From Pseudomonas salomonii (GTDB taxonomy: Bacteria > Pseudomonadota > Gammaproteobacteria > Pseudomonadales > Pseudomonadaceae): a stretch of 64,000 bases of DNA. Below are positions 10,783 to 19,956 of the stretch, in pieces (the first letter of the stretch is position 1; each line of letters opens with the position of its first letter). Location: assembly GCF_900107155.1 (NCBI RefSeq), contig NZ_FNOX01000001.1, forward strand, positions 523,233-587,232, read 5' to 3'. The notes under the pieces were generated by a model, which did no database searches, was not told the origin of the DNA, and worked only from the letters and a program-made list of their open reading frames with translations. Both the position numbers and the translations under genes were made by a program.

Positions 10783-11472
10783 ATGTCCCAAACCCCACCC
10801 CCCAGCCAACTCGCCTACGTGCTGCACAGCCGCGCCTACCGCGAGACCAGCGCTTTGGTGGATTTCCTCACGCCCCAAGGCCGCTTGCGCGCGGTGTTGC
10901 GCAGTGCGCGGGGCAAGGCGGGCACGCTGGCACGGCCGTTTGTGGCGCTGGACGTGGAGTTTCGTGGCAAGGGCGAGCTGAAAAACGTTGGCCGCCTGGA
11001 AAGCGTCGGCACCTCGGCCTGGCTCAATGGCGAAGCGCTGTTCAGCGGGCTTTACCTTAATGAGCTGCTGATCCGCCTGCTGCCCGCCGAAGACCCGCAC
11101 CCCGCCGTCTTCGATCACTATGCCGCCACGCTGGTAGCCCTGGCCGAAGGTCGCCCGCTGGAGCCGCTGCTGCGCGCCTTCGAATGGCGGCTGCTCGACG
11201 ACCTGGGCTACGGCTTCGAACTGAGCAATGACCTGCACGGCGATCCCATCGCCGCCGACGGCATGTACCGCCTGCAAGTCGACGCCGGGCTTGAGCGCGT
11301 GTACCTGCTGCAACCGGGCCTGTTCCAGGGCACCGAGCTGTTGGCCATGAGCGAAGCCGACTGGAGCGCCCCTGGCGCCTTGTCCGCTGCCAAACGCTTG
11401 ATGCGCCAGGCGTTGGCCGTGCATCTGGGCGGGCGCCCGCTGGTCAGTCGCGAGTTGTTTCGAAAGCCCTGA
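10783..11472 (+). CDS. recO: DNA repair protein RecO
   Basis: 229 residues, usual for gamma-proteobacterial RecO. The N-terminal OB-fold segment contains [20 protein letters not shown] and a basic stretch ([18 protein letters not shown]), followed by a helical C-terminal domain with [12 protein letters not shown]. RecO works with RecR to load RecA onto SSB-coated single strands. It lies between era and pdxJ, as in most proteobacteria. Confidence 0.95.
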   Translation: MSQTPPPSQLAYVLHSRAYRETSALVDFLTPQGRLRAVLRSARGKAGTLARPFVALDVEFRGKGELKNVGRLESVGTSAWLNGEALFSGLYLNELLIRLLPAEDPHPAVFDHYAATLVALAEGRPLEPLLRAFEWRLLDDLGYGFELSNDLHGDPIAADGMYRLQVDAGLERVYLLQPGLFQGTELLAMSEADWSAPGALSAAKRLMRQALAVHLGGRPLVSRELFRKP

Positions 11473-11523
11473 CAACCCCGTGTATGCTGTGCAGCGTTTC
11501 TTTCCCTTTTCAGGAGCGCTTCC

Positions 11524-12267
11524 GTGACCACCAGCAATCGCATTCTTCTTGGCGTCAACATCGACCACGTCGCCACCCTGCGCCAGGCCCGGGGCACCCG
11601 TTACCCCGACCCGGTCAAGGCCGCGCTGGACGCCGAAGAAGCGGGCGCCGACGGCATCACCGTGCACCTGCGCGAAGACCGCCGTCACATCCAGGAGCGC
11701 GATGTACTGCTGCTCAAGGACGTGCTGCAAACCCGCATGAACTTCGAGATGGGCGTCACCGAAGAAATGATGGCGTTCGCCGAGCGCATCCGCCCGGCGC
11801 ACATCTGCCTGGTGCCGGAAACCCGCCAGGAACTCACCACCGAAGGCGGCCTCGACGTGGCCGGCCAGGAAGCGCGGATCAAGGCGGCGGTAGAGCGCCT
11901 GTCGAAGATCGGCAGCGAAGTGTCGCTGTTCATCGATGCCGACGAGCGCCAGATCGAAGCCTCGCGTCGCGTTGGCGCGCCGGCGATCGAACTGCACACC
12001 GGCCGTTACGCCGATGCCACCACGCCCACCGAAGTGGCCGAGGAGCTGCAGCGCATCATCGACGGCGTCAAGTGCGGCCTCAGTGAAGGCCTGATCGTCA
12101 ACGCCGGCCATGGCCTGCACTACCACAACGTGGAAGCCGTGGCCGCGATCAAGGGCATCAACGAGCTGAACATCGGCCACGCGCTGGTGGCGCATGCGCT
12201 GTTCGTCGGTTTCAAAGGCGCGGTTGCCGAGATGAAAGCCCTGATTCTGGCGGCTGCCAAGCACTGA
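11524..12267 (+). CDS. pdxJ: Pyridoxine 5'-phosphate synthase
   Basis: 247 residues, GTG start with AGGAGCG upstream. The sequence [18 protein letters not shown] is the N-terminal family signature, and [14 protein letters not shown] and [16 protein letters not shown] are active-site segments of the TIM barrel. The enzyme condenses 1-deoxyxylulose 5-phosphate with 3-amino-2-oxopropyl phosphate to make pyridoxine phosphate. It follows recO after 51 nt and probably closes the operon. Confidence 0.97.
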   Translation: MTTSNRILLGVNIDHVATLRQARGTRYPDPVKAALDAEEAGADGITVHLREDRRHIQERDVLLLKDVLQTRMNFEMGVTEEMMAFAERIRPAHICLVPETRQELTTEGGLDVAGQEARIKAAVERLSKIGSEVSLFIDADERQIEASRRVGAPAIELHTGRYADATTPTEVAEELQRIIDGVKCGLSEGLIVNAGHGLHYHNVEAVAAIKGINELNIGHALVAHALFVGFKGAVAEMKALILAAAKH

Positions 12268-12286
12268 TCAGACACTGGAAATCTCC

Positions 12287-12332
12287 TGTGGAGCGGGCTT
12301 GTGTGGGAGCGAGCAAGCCCGCTCCCACATTG
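12287..12332. repeat. Degenerate REP copy
   Basis: A compressed REP pair: the left unit is shortened (GGAGCGGGCTTG) and the right one ends AAGCCCGCTCCCACATTGG. It belongs to the same family as the copy at 10645 and lies just after the pdxJ stop. Confidence 0.75.
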
Positions 12333-12463
12333 GCCCATTCTCATCTTTAGATTCCCAGCGTTTTCGCCATGCGGCAATGCGAAGCCTTACTGTTTAGCCG
12401 ATGCAGGTGTATCGTATCTGCCCTTTGCGGGCCCCTGGCCTGCGGCCGATACGTGAGGTTGTT

Positions 12464-13840
12464 GTGTCCCGATCCTTTTCCCGTCGACAAATCCTGGGTG
12501 GCCTGGCAGGCCTGGCCGTCGTGGGCGTCGGTGCCGGGGGCGCCTATCGCTACTGGCTGGGGAAAGTCGCCGAGGCGCAGGCGGGCCACGATTACGAGCT
12601 GATCGCCGCACCGTTGGACGTGGAGCTGGTGCCCGGCCACAAGACCGAAGCCTGGGCGTTCGGCCCCTCGGCGCCGGGTACCGAGTTGCGTGTGCGCCAG
12701 GGCGAGTGGCTGCGGGTGCGTTTTATCAACCACCTGCCGGTCGCCACCACCATTCACTGGCACGGCATCCGTTTGCCGCTGGAAATGGACGGTGTGCCCT
12801 ACGTCTCGCAACTGCCGGTACTGCCCGGTGAATATTTCGACTACAAATTCCGCGTGCCCGATGCCGGCAGCTACTGGTATCACCCGCACGTGAACAGCAG
12901 CGAAGAACTCGGCCGTGGCCTGGTCGGCCCGCTGATTGTCGAAGAGCGCGAGCCCACCGGCTTCAAACACGAATGCACCTTGAGCCTGAAAAGCTGGCAC
13001 GTGGACGAAGAGGGCGCATTTGTCGCCTTCAGCGTGCCCCGTGAAGCGGCGCGTGGTGGCACGGCCGGGCGGTTGTCGACCATCAATGGCGTGCCCCAGG
13101 CGGTGATTGACCTGCCTGCCGGGCAGATCACCCGTGTGCGCTTGCTCAACCTCGACAACACCCTGACGTATCGCCTCAATATCCCCGACGTTGAAGCGCA
13201 GATCTACGCACTGGATGGCAACCCCATCGAGCCGCGCCCACTGGGCAAGGAATACTGGCTCGGCCCAGGCATGCGCATTTGCCTGGCGATCAAGGCCCCG
13301 CCGGCGGGTGAAGAACTGTCGATCCGTAACGGCCCGGTGCGCCTCGGCACTTTCCGTTCAGTGGCCAATACCGACGCACCCACCGAATGGCCACCGGCGT
13401 TGCCTGCCAACCCGATTGCCGAGCCGGACCTGGCGAATGCCGAGAAACTCAACTTCAATTTCGAGTGGGTCGGGAGCGTGTCGGTGGATGACGGCAAACC
13501 GCCGAGCCTGTGGCAGATCAACGGCAAGGCCTGGGACATCACCGACAAGACCTGCGCCGACCGCCCGATTGCCAAGCTGGAGAAGGGCAAAAGCTACATT
13601 TTTGAATTGAAAAACATGACCCAGTACCAGCACCCGATTCACCTGCACGGCATGAGTTTCAAGGTGATCGCCTCGAACCGCCACAAGGTGATTCCGTATT
13701 TCACCGACACCTACCTGCTGGGCAAAAACGAGCGTGCTCGCGTGGCGTTGGTGGCCGATAACCCGGGCGTGTGGATGTTTCACTGCCACGTGATCGACCA
13801 TATGGAAACCGGCCTGATGGCCGCCATCGAGGTGGCGTGA
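12464..13840 (+). CDS. Tat-exported multicopper oxidase
   Basis: 458 residues from the GTG at 12464, which has GAGG 5 nt upstream and gives a clean twin-arginine signal (SRSFSRRQILGGLAG). An in-frame ATG at 12401 would bury this signal and is rejected. All four copper-binding blocks are visible: HWHGIRLP, YHPHVNS, HPIHLHGMSF and HCHVIDHMETG, so both the type-1 and the trinuclear centre are intact. The periplasmic enzyme probably oxidises cuprous ions, metals or phenolics while reducing oxygen. Methionine-rich inserts typical of CueO are not evident. Its stop overlaps the tadA start by one base. Confidence 0.9.
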   Translation: MSRSFSRRQILGGLAGLAVVGVGAGGAYRYWLGKVAEAQAGHDYELIAAPLDVELVPGHKTEAWAFGPSAPGTELRVRQGEWLRVRFINHLPVATTIHWHGIRLPLEMDGVPYVSQLPVLPGEYFDYKFRVPDAGSYWYHPHVNSSEELGRGLVGPLIVEEREPTGFKHECTLSLKSWHVDEEGAFVAFSVPREAARGGTAGRLSTINGVPQAVIDLPAGQITRVRLLNLDNTLTYRLNIPDVEAQIYALDGNPIEPRPLGKEYWLGPGMRICLAIKAPPAGEELSIRNGPVRLGTFRSVANTDAPTEWPPALPANPIAEPDLANAEKLNFNFEWVGSVSVDDGKPPSLWQINGKAWDITDKTCADRPIAKLEKGKSYIFELKNMTQYQHPIHLHGMSFKVIASNRHKVIPYFTDTYLLGKNERARVALVADNPGVWMFHCHVIDHMETGLMAAIEVA

Positions 13841-14328
13841 TGCGCCAGATTCGCCCCGCGGCGATTATCGACCGCAGCCGTGACCAGCACTTCATGCGTG
13901 AAGCCCTGGCCCTTGCCGCCCAAGGTGCCGAACTGGGCGAAGTGCCCGTGGGCGCGGTGCTGGTGCAGGACGGTGAAATCATCGGCCGTGGCTTCAACTG
14001 CCCCATCAGCGGCAACGACCCCAGCGCCCATGCCGAAATGGTCGCCATCCGCGCCGCCGCACAGGCGATCAGTAACTATCGGCTGGTGGGCAGCACGCTG
14101 TATGTGACGCTGGAACCGTGCAGCATGTGCGCTGGTTTGATTGTGCATTCGCGCATTGCACGGGTGGTGTACGGCGCGCTGGAGCCCAAGGCCGGGATTG
14201 TGCAAAGCCAGGGGCAGTTTTTTACCCAGGTTTTTTTGAACCACCGGGTGCTGTATGAAGGTGGGGTGCTGGCTGAGGAATGCGGCACGGTGCTGAGTGA
14301 GTTCTTCAAGGCCCGCAGAGCTCGTTAA
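13840..14328 (+). CDS. tadA: tRNA adenosine(34) deaminase
   Basis: 162 residues. The ATG at 13840 overlaps the oxidase stop (TGATG), so translation is coupled; a longer reading from 13771 lies inside the oxidase gene. Zinc-deaminase motifs are HAEM with the catalytic Glu, and PCSMCAG. The enzyme converts A34 to inosine in tRNA-Arg(ACG), an essential wobble modification. Coupling to a copper oxidase looks fortuitous. A REP pair starts right after the stop. Confidence 0.95.
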   Translation: MRQIRPAAIIDRSRDQHFMREALALAAQGAELGEVPVGAVLVQDGEIIGRGFNCPISGNDPSAHAEMVAIRAAAQAISNYRLVGSTLYVTLEPCSMCAGLIVHSRIARVVYGALEPKAGIVQSQGQFFTQVFLNHRVLYEGGVLAEECGTVLSEFFKARRAR

Positions 14329-14329
14329 T

Positions 14330-14436
14330 GATCGTTCCCACGCTCCGCGTGGGAATGCCTCTTGTGACGCTCTGCGTCACGCTTTGGGACGCAGAGCGTC
14401 CCTGACTGCATTCCCACGCGGAGCGTGGGAACGATC
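14330..14436. repeat. REP pair, GATCGTTCCCACGC family
   Basis: A second repeat family: GATCGTTCCCACGCTCCGCG on the left and its reverse complement on the right (CGCGGAGCGTGGGAACGATC), with an inner inverted repeat GACGCTCTGCGTC / GACGCAGAGCGTC. Another pair lies at 17295 and a half copy at 28991. It fills the tadA/cmoB convergent gap. Confidence 0.9.
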
Positions 14437-14445
14437 TGTTTGGGG

Positions 14446-15402
14446 CTACTTTTTGGCGATGATCACCGCCCGCATTGGCGCCGGCAGCCCTTCGATGGTC
14501 TTGCTGTGATCCTCCGGGTCCAAAAAATCACTCAGCGACTGATACTTCATCCACTCCGTGCCACGCTGTTCCTCAACCGTGGTCACACTCACATCCACAC
14601 ACCGCACTTCACTGAAACCCGCGCGGCGCAGCCACAGCATCAGCGCCGGCACCGACGGCAGGAACCACACGTTGCGCATCTGCGCGTAGCGGTCTTCCGG
14701 CACCAGTACTTGCTGCTGGTCGCCGTCCACGACCAGGGTTTCCAGCACCAGCTCGCCACCTTTGACCAGGGTGTCCTTGAGCGCCAGCAGATGCTCGATC
14801 GGCGAGCGGCGGTGATAAAACACGCCCATGGAAAACACCGTATCGAAGCCTTCCAGGTTCGACGGCAGGTCTTCAAACGGGAACGGCAAGTGCCAGGCCT
14901 TCGGTTCGGACAAGTAGCGCTGCACCGCCTGGAACTGGCAGAAAAACAGCCAGTTCGGGTCCACGCCAATCACGCTGTCGGCGCCCGCGCCGAGCATGCG
15001 CCACATGTAATAGCCGTTGCCGCAGCCCACATCGAGGATGCGTTTGCCGTTCAAATCCAGGTGCGGCGCCACCCGCGACCACTTCCAGTCCGAACGCCAT
15101 TCGGTGTCCACGTGCACGCCGAACAGGTTGAACGGGCCTTTGCGCCACGGGCTCAGGCCCATCAGCGCGGTGTGCATTTGCGCGCGGGTAGCGTCGTCGC
15201 AAGCGGTATCAAGCGTCAGGCCATTGAGCAAATCGACTTCGCTGGGCTGGATCTGCGGCAGTGCATCCAGCGCACTTTGCCAGCGCTCCAGGTCGCCGTG
15301 GCCCTTTTCCATCTTGCTGTCGAGCTGCGCTTGCAGGCCCTGGGCCCACACGGCCAGAGGAGTGCCGACCAAATGGCGGGCGAGGGGGGACAAATCAATC
15401 AT
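14446..15402 (-). CDS. cmoB: tRNA U34 carboxymethyltransferase
   Basis: 318 residues. SAM-binding motif I is [19 protein letters not shown] (~residues 125-143), and the long N-terminal extension is typical of CmoB. It transfers the carboxymethyl group of carboxy-SAM to 5-hydroxyuridine 34 to form cmo5U, which widens wobble decoding. It overlaps cmoA by 4 nt (ATGA). Confidence 0.95.
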   Translation of the reverse strand: MIDLSPLARHLVGTPLAVWAQGLQAQLDSKMEKGHGDLERWQSALDALPQIQPSEVDLLNGLTLDTACDDATRAQMHTALMGLSPWRKGPFNLFGVHVDTEWRSDWKWSRVAPHLDLNGKRILDVGCGNGYYMWRMLGAGADSVIGVDPNWLFFCQFQAVQRYLSEPKAWHLPFPFEDLPSNLEGFDTVFSMGVFYHRRSPIEHLLALKDTLVKGGELVLETLVVDGDQQQVLVPEDRYAQMRNVWFLPSVPALMLWLRRAGFSEVRCVDVSVTTVEEQRGTEWMKYQSLSDFLDPEDHSKTIEGLPAPMRAVIIAKK

Positions 15403-16142
15403 GGCAAGGCAATCAACGAGGCAAAGTTAAGACACTGGAACCACGGCACGACTTTCGAGAACCCGGCCGCCAGCAGGCGTTCGCGGTGTTCTTCGAGGCT
15501 GTCGGGCTTCATGACGTTTTCGATGGCGCTGCGCTTCTGGGCAATTTCCAGTTCGCTGTAGCCGTTGGCGCGTTTGAAGGCGATATGCAGATCGGTGAGC
15601 AGCGCGTGTTCTTCGGGATCGTTGAAACGCAGCTTTTCCGAGAGGATCAACGCCCCGCCTGGCAGCAGCGACTGGCGGATACGCCCGAGCAACGCCAGGC
15701 GTTGGTCGGGCGCGATAAATTGCAGGGTGAAGTTCAACGCCACCACTGAAGCGGGCTGGAATTGCAGCGCGAGAATGTCGCCCTCGATCACCTCAACCGG
15801 CAGCAACTCCTGGAACATCGAGTCTTGCCCGTTGAGGTATTCGCGGCAACGCTCGACCATCGCTGCGGAGTTATCCACCGCAATCACTCGGCAGCCGTCG
15901 GTGCGCACGTGGCGACGCAACGCTTGGGTCACTGCGCCCAGGGACGAACCGAGGTCGTAGAGCACGCTGCCCGGTTGGGCAAATTGCGCCGCGAGCACGC
16001 CGAGGTTCTCGACGATGGTCGGGTAACCCGGCACCGAGCGCTTGATCATGTCCGGGAACACCCGCACCACGTCCTCGTTAAAGGCGAAGTCCGGCACCTG
16101 GGGCAGGGGCTGGGCGAATAGGCGATCGGGTTCTTTGCTCAC
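15399..16142 (-). CDS. cmoA: Carboxy-S-adenosylmethionine synthase
   Basis: 247 residues from a GTG at 16142 ([12 protein letters not shown]), chosen because GGAA precedes it by 6 nt and it matches the CmoA N-terminus; an earlier ATG at 16241 overlaps the next gene. The SAM fold motif is [15 protein letters not shown]. It makes carboxy-SAM from SAM and prephenate for CmoB, with which it is translationally coupled. Confidence 0.95.
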   Translation of the reverse strand: MSKEPDRLFAQPLPQVPDFAFNEDVVRVFPDMIKRSVPGYPTIVENLGVLAAQFAQPGSVLYDLGSSLGAVTQALRRHVRTDGCRVIAVDNSAAMVERCREYLNGQDSMFQELLPVEVIEGDILALQFQPASVVALNFTLQFIAPDQRLALLGRIRQSLLPGGALILSEKLRFNDPEEHALLTDLHIAFKRANGYSELEIAQKRSAIENVMKPDSLEEHRERLLAAGFSKVVPWFQCLNFASLIALP

Positions 16143-16177
16143 GGTTGTTCCGGCGACGAGGGGGAAAGGCCGGCATT

Positions 16178-16834
16178 TTAGCCAAGTTGGCCCTCGTGTG
16201 CGCGGGTTGTCTGATGGAAAGCCGAGGCCGTGATGCCCCACTGGCCGAGCCAGTAGGTGATGATCAGCAAATACGGCGCCGCATCGAAAGCCAGCACAAA
16301 ACGATTGATGCCGATCAGCGTGTCGGAAAACACAAACGACACCGCTCCCGCTGCCGCAAGCCCGGCCGAGCGTTTCGGCACCTCACTGCCCAGCCGCGCC
16401 AGTGCGCGCCAGAGCATGGCACTGATCACCAGCGCATAAACCACCACCGGCACCAACAAGTTGCCCAGGCCGTGGGAAATCAGGATGCTCAACAAAATCG
16501 CGCCGACCGCCAGCGCCAATACCAAGGGCAACACCGCCAGCCGGCGGCAATCGCTGAAATAAGCTTTCAAATACGCCAGGTGCGCAAACAGGAACGCGCC
16601 AAGGCCAAAGATAAACAGGTCGCCCGGCCAGGCGAGCAGCACATCGCCGACCAGGGAAAAAATCAGCCCCAGGCTGATCCAGCGTCGATAGTCGGTGGGC
16701 GGCGCATCATGCAGCCAGCCCAGCAGTGCCAGCACCGGCAACGGTTTGACCAGCAGGCACAACAAGGTGGCGTGGGTGGTCAGGCCATAGATAAAGGTGC
16801 CGGCGCCCATCAGCGCGAGGATCAGCCATGGCAT
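16178..16834 (-). CDS. YhhN/TMEM86 family membrane protein
   Basis: 218 residues, almost wholly hydrophobic with about eight membrane helices. Family features are the GDVLLAWP segment near residue 62, YLKAYF near 88, and [11 protein letters not shown] near 167 with the conserved Asp. Eukaryotic TMEM86 members hydrolyse lysoplasmalogens; the bacterial substrate is not established. It ends 35 nt before cmoA and lies 1 nt after the inhibitor gene upstream. Confidence 0.85.
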   Translation of the reverse strand: MPWLILALMGAGTFIYGLTTHATLLCLLVKPLPVLALLGWLHDAPPTDYRRWISLGLIFSLVGDVLLAWPGDLFIFGLGAFLFAHLAYLKAYFSDCRRLAVLPLVLALAVGAILLSILISHGLGNLLVPVVVYALVISAMLWRALARLGSEVPKRSAGLAAAGAVSFVFSDTLIGINRFVLAFDAAPYLLIITYWLGQWGITASAFHQTTRAHEGQLG

Positions 16835-16835
16835 A

Positions 16836-17225
16836 TCAGTTCACCGTAATGGCGCAGTCGAAGGTTTCGGCAGGTTCGGCTTCTGGCTCCCAGGGTTGCT
16901 GGGAGGTCAGGCGCAAACGGCCTTGGCCGGCTGCGAAGGCCTGGAAGCGCCAGGTCGACTGGCCGCCGCCCCCGATCACACCGGATTCGCTGCTGCTGTA
17001 GACCTCCGGGCTCAAAGCGCGCAACGCGCCGCCGGCAGAATCCTGGATGGCCCAGCGGTAGCCGGTGGTGGGGTTGCTCGGCAAGGTAAGGATCAGGTTT
17101 TGTCCGGTTTTAAGCTGGAGCGGGCAGGCGCTCTGGTTATCCACGCTGACGTTTTGCTTGGGGGCACTGGCGCATCCGGCCAGCAGGGCAAGGCTCAAGG
17201 GGAGAAACAGGCGGGCAGCGGTCAT
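16836..17225 (-). CDS. icp: Chagasin-family cysteine-peptidase inhibitor lipoprotein
   Basis: 129 residues from the ATG at 17225 (GGAG 5 nt upstream). A lipoprotein signal ends LLAGC, giving a lipidated Cys18. The Ig-like inhibitor body has the three I42 loops: NPTTGYRW, a Gly-rich loop (GVIGGGGQSTWRF) and a C-terminal WEP segment (QPWEPE). These loops block papain-like peptidases. P. aeruginosa has an Icp in the same neighbourhood (PA0778, from memory), which supports the name. It is likely periplasmic and may protect the cell against host or self cysteine peptidases. Confidence 0.82.
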   Translation of the reverse strand: MTAARLFLPLSLALLAGCASAPKQNVSVDNQSACPLQLKTGQNLILTLPSNPTTGYRWAIQDSAGGALRALSPEVYSSSESGVIGGGGQSTWRFQAFAAGQGRLRLTSQQPWEPEAEPAETFDCAITVN

Positions 17226-17294
17226 GGGGGCTCCGTTCATTCACGACGAAGGGCGAGCATAACCGAAGATGAGACAGGGTGTGACAAGCGGGGA

Positions 17295-17401
17295 GATCGT
17301 TCCCACGCTCCGCGTGGGAATGCAGCAAGGGACGCTCTGCGTCCCAACAGCCGACGCAGAGCGTCCAGCGAGGCATTCCCACGCAGAGCGTGGGAACGAT
17401 C
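17295..17401. repeat. REP pair, GATCGTTCCCACGC family
   Basis: Same structure as 14330-14436: terminal GATCGTTCCCACGC / GCGTGGGAACGATC and inner GACGCTCTGCGTC / GACGCAGAGCGTC. It sits between icp and asrA. Confidence 0.9.
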
Positions 17402-17404
17402 TGA

Positions 17405-19828
17405 TCAGAACAAGACCTTCGCCACGTCAGCAAAACGCTTGGCAAAGTGCACCGTCATGCCTTCCTTCAGGTACTCCGGCAATTCCTCAAAGCTGCCACG
17501 GTTCGGCTCCGGCAAAATCAGCTCATGAATCTTCTGACGCCGCGCCGCAATCACCTTCTCGCGTACCCCGCCAATTGGCAGTACATGCCCGGTCAAGGTC
17601 AGCTCGCCGGTCATGGCCACGCCTTTTTTCGGCGGCTGGTTGCGTGCCAGCGACAGCAACGCACTGGCCATGGTCACACCCGCGCTCGGGCCGTCTTTGG
17701 GTGTGGCGCCTTCCGGCACGTGCAGGTGCACGAAGGCTTCATCGAAGAACTTCGGATCCCCACCAAACGACTTCAGGTTCGAGCTGATGTAGCTGTAGGC
17801 AATCTCGGCGGACTCTTTCATCACTTCACCCAACTGCCCGGTGAGTTTGAAGCCGCGGTTGAGCGTATGAATGCGCGTCGCCTCAATCGGCAAGGTCGCG
17901 CCGCCCATGCTGGTCCAGGCCAGGCCGGTGATCACACCGGTGCCGGACAGCACTTGCTCGTTGCGGAACACCGGCATGCCCAATGAGCTTTCCAGGTCCT
18001 TGTTGCCGATCTTGATCACCGAGGCCGGCTCATCCAGCAACTTGACCACCGCCTTGCGCACCAGTTTGCCCAGCTGTTTCTCCAGCTGGCGCACCCCGGC
18101 TTCCCGCGCATAACCGTCGATCAAGGCGCGCAGGGCGCCGTCGCTGATGCTCAGGCTGGTTTTCGCCACGCCGGCTTTTTCCAGCTGCTTGGGCCACAGG
18201 TGGCGTTTGGCAATGGCGACTTTTTCTTCGGTGATATAGCCCGACAGGCGAATCACTTCCATCCGGTCCAGCAACGGGCCGGGGATCGAGTCCAGGGTGT
18301 TGGCGGTGCACACGAACAGCACTTTGGACAGGTCCAGGCGCAGGTCCAGGTAGTGGTCGAGGAATTCGACGTTCTGCTCCGGGTCCAGGGTTTCCAGCAG
18401 CGCCGACGCCGGGTCGCCCTGGAAGCTCTGGCCCATCTTGTCGATCTCGTCGAGCATGATCACCGGGTTCATCACTTCCACATCTTTAAGCGCCTGCACC
18501 AGTTTGCCCGGCAGGGCGCCGATGTAGGTGCGGCGATGGCCCTTGATCTCGGCCTCGTCGCGCATGCCGCCGACGCTGAAGCGGTAGAACGGCCGGCCCA
18601 GGGATTCGGCGATGGATTTACCCACACTGGTCTTGCCCACACCCGGCGGCCCCACCAGCAGCACGATGGACCCGGCGACTTCGCCCTTATAGGCACCCAC
18701 CGCCAGGAACTCGAGGATACGGCTCTTGATATCGTCAAGGCCCGCATGGTGCTTATCCAGCACCTTGCGTGCGTGTTTGAGGTCGAGTTTGTCCTCGCCA
18801 TACACGCCCCACGGCACGGAAGTGGCCCAGTCCAGGTAGTTGCGCGTAACCGCGTATTCCGGCGATCCGGTTTCCAGGATCGACAGTTTGTTCATTTCTT
18901 CGCTGATGCGTTTCTGCGCCTGGGTCGGCAACACTTTGCCCACCAGGCGTTGCTCGAACTGTTCGACGTCGGCGCTGCGGTCATCCTTGGTCAAGCCCAG
19001 CTCTTGCTGGATGACCTTGAGTTGTTCCTTGAGGAAGAACTCGCGCTGATGCTCACCGATCTTGCGGTTCACCTCGGCGGAAATCTCTTTTTGCAGGCGC
19101 GCAACTTCAACTTCCTTGCGCAGCATCGGCAGCACTTTTTCCATGCGCTTGAGCATGGGCACGCAGTCCAGCACTTCCTGCAACTCGTTACCGGTGGCCG
19201 AGGTGAGCGCGGCGGCGAAGTCGGTGAGCGGTGACGGGTCGTTGGGGCTGAAGCGGTTGAGGTAGTTCTTCAGCTCTTCGCTGTACAGCGGGTTGAGCGG
19301 CAACAGCTCTTTGATCGCGTTGATCAGCGCCATGCCGTAGGCCTTGACCTCATCGGTCGGCTCGGTGGGCTGGTGCGGGTATTCGACTTCCACCAGGTAC
19401 GGCGGGCGATGGTGCTTGAGCCAGGTCTTGATACGCACGCGGGTCAGGCCCTGGGCGACAAATTGCAGCTTGCCGTTTTCGCGGCTGGCGTGGTGCACCT
19501 TCACCAGCGTGCCGTACAGCGGCAGGCTGGAGGTGTCGAAGTGGCGCGGGTCTTCGGGGGGCGTGTCCATGAAAAACAGCGCGAGCGAGTGGTGGTCGGA
19601 TTTGCTCACCAGCTCCAGGGTTTCGGCCCACGGCTCTTCGTTGACGATGACCGGCAATACCTGCGCCGGGAAAAACGGCCGGTTGTGGATCGGGATGATA
19701 TAGACCTTGTCCGGCAGGTTTTGCCCAGGCAGGGCCAGGCCAGTGTTGGACGAGGTTTCGTGTTCAGCGTTTTCGGGGTCGGCGTAATCGTTCAGGTCGA
19801 TGTCCGGGAATTCTTGCTGGTCGCTCAT
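17405..19828 (-). CDS. asrA: Lon-family ATP-dependent protease, AsrA type
   Basis: 807 residues. The N-terminal substrate domain (~40-240) is followed by a coiled-coil region, then AAA+ with Walker A GPPGVGKTSVGKS, Walker B VIMLDEIDKM, and the serine-lysine protease domain with Ser715 (PKDGPSAGVT) and Lys758 (GGVREKVIAAR). It is not linked to clpX/hupB as the main lon is. Position next to icp matches P. aeruginosa PA0779 (AsrA, reported to induce the heat-shock response under tobramycin; from memory). It lies behind a sigma-32-like promoter. Confidence 0.88.
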   Translation of the reverse strand: MSDQQEFPDIDLNDYADPENAEHETSSNTGLALPGQNLPDKVYIIPIHNRPFFPAQVLPVIVNEEPWAETLELVSKSDHHSLALFFMDTPPEDPRHFDTSSLPLYGTLVKVHHASRENGKLQFVAQGLTRVRIKTWLKHHRPPYLVEVEYPHQPTEPTDEVKAYGMALINAIKELLPLNPLYSEELKNYLNRFSPNDPSPLTDFAAALTSATGNELQEVLDCVPMLKRMEKVLPMLRKEVEVARLQKEISAEVNRKIGEHQREFFLKEQLKVIQQELGLTKDDRSADVEQFEQRLVGKVLPTQAQKRISEEMNKLSILETGSPEYAVTRNYLDWATSVPWGVYGEDKLDLKHARKVLDKHHAGLDDIKSRILEFLAVGAYKGEVAGSIVLLVGPPGVGKTSVGKSIAESLGRPFYRFSVGGMRDEAEIKGHRRTYIGALPGKLVQALKDVEVMNPVIMLDEIDKMGQSFQGDPASALLETLDPEQNVEFLDHYLDLRLDLSKVLFVCTANTLDSIPGPLLDRMEVIRLSGYITEEKVAIAKRHLWPKQLEKAGVAKTSLSISDGALRALIDGYAREAGVRQLEKQLGKLVRKAVVKLLDEPASVIKIGNKDLESSLGMPVFRNEQVLSGTGVITGLAWTSMGGATLPIEATRIHTLNRGFKLTGQLGEVMKESAEIAYSYISSNLKSFGGDPKFFDEAFVHLHVPEGATPKDGPSAGVTMASALLSLARNQPPKKGVAMTGELTLTGHVLPIGGVREKVIAARRQKIHELILPEPNRGSFEELPEYLKEGMTVHFAKRFADVAKVLF

Positions 19829-19860
19829 GGGGCACCTGCATAAGGAAGTATGCAGGTTAG

Positions 19861-19886
19861 ATGGGGCGGGGTTGCGGTGGTTTCAA
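19861..19886 (-). promoter_or_regulatory. Sigma-32 (RpoH) heat-shock promoter of asrA
   Basis: Read on the minus strand: TTGAAA (19886-19881), 14-nt spacer, then CCCCAT (19866-19861) continued by CT. This is essentially the sigma-32 consensus with correct spacing, 33 nt upstream of the asrA ATG. It fits the heat-shock role of Lon-type proteases. Confidence 0.72.
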
Positions 19887-19956
19887 TGGTGGGCGTGAGA
19901 TAGCAACATATTGCATGAAATTTCTAAAACGACGCTGAGTCCATGTGGGAGTGAAG

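Noticed and set aside
10684..12264. 526-codon minus-strand frame over recO and pdxJ
   Set aside because: Spans two conserved genes and a REP element; no domain, a shadow of high-GC coding DNA.
12401..12463. Upstream ATG extension of the multicopper oxidase
   Set aside because: It would place 21 residues before the twin-arginine signal; the GTG at 12464 has a good ribosome site.
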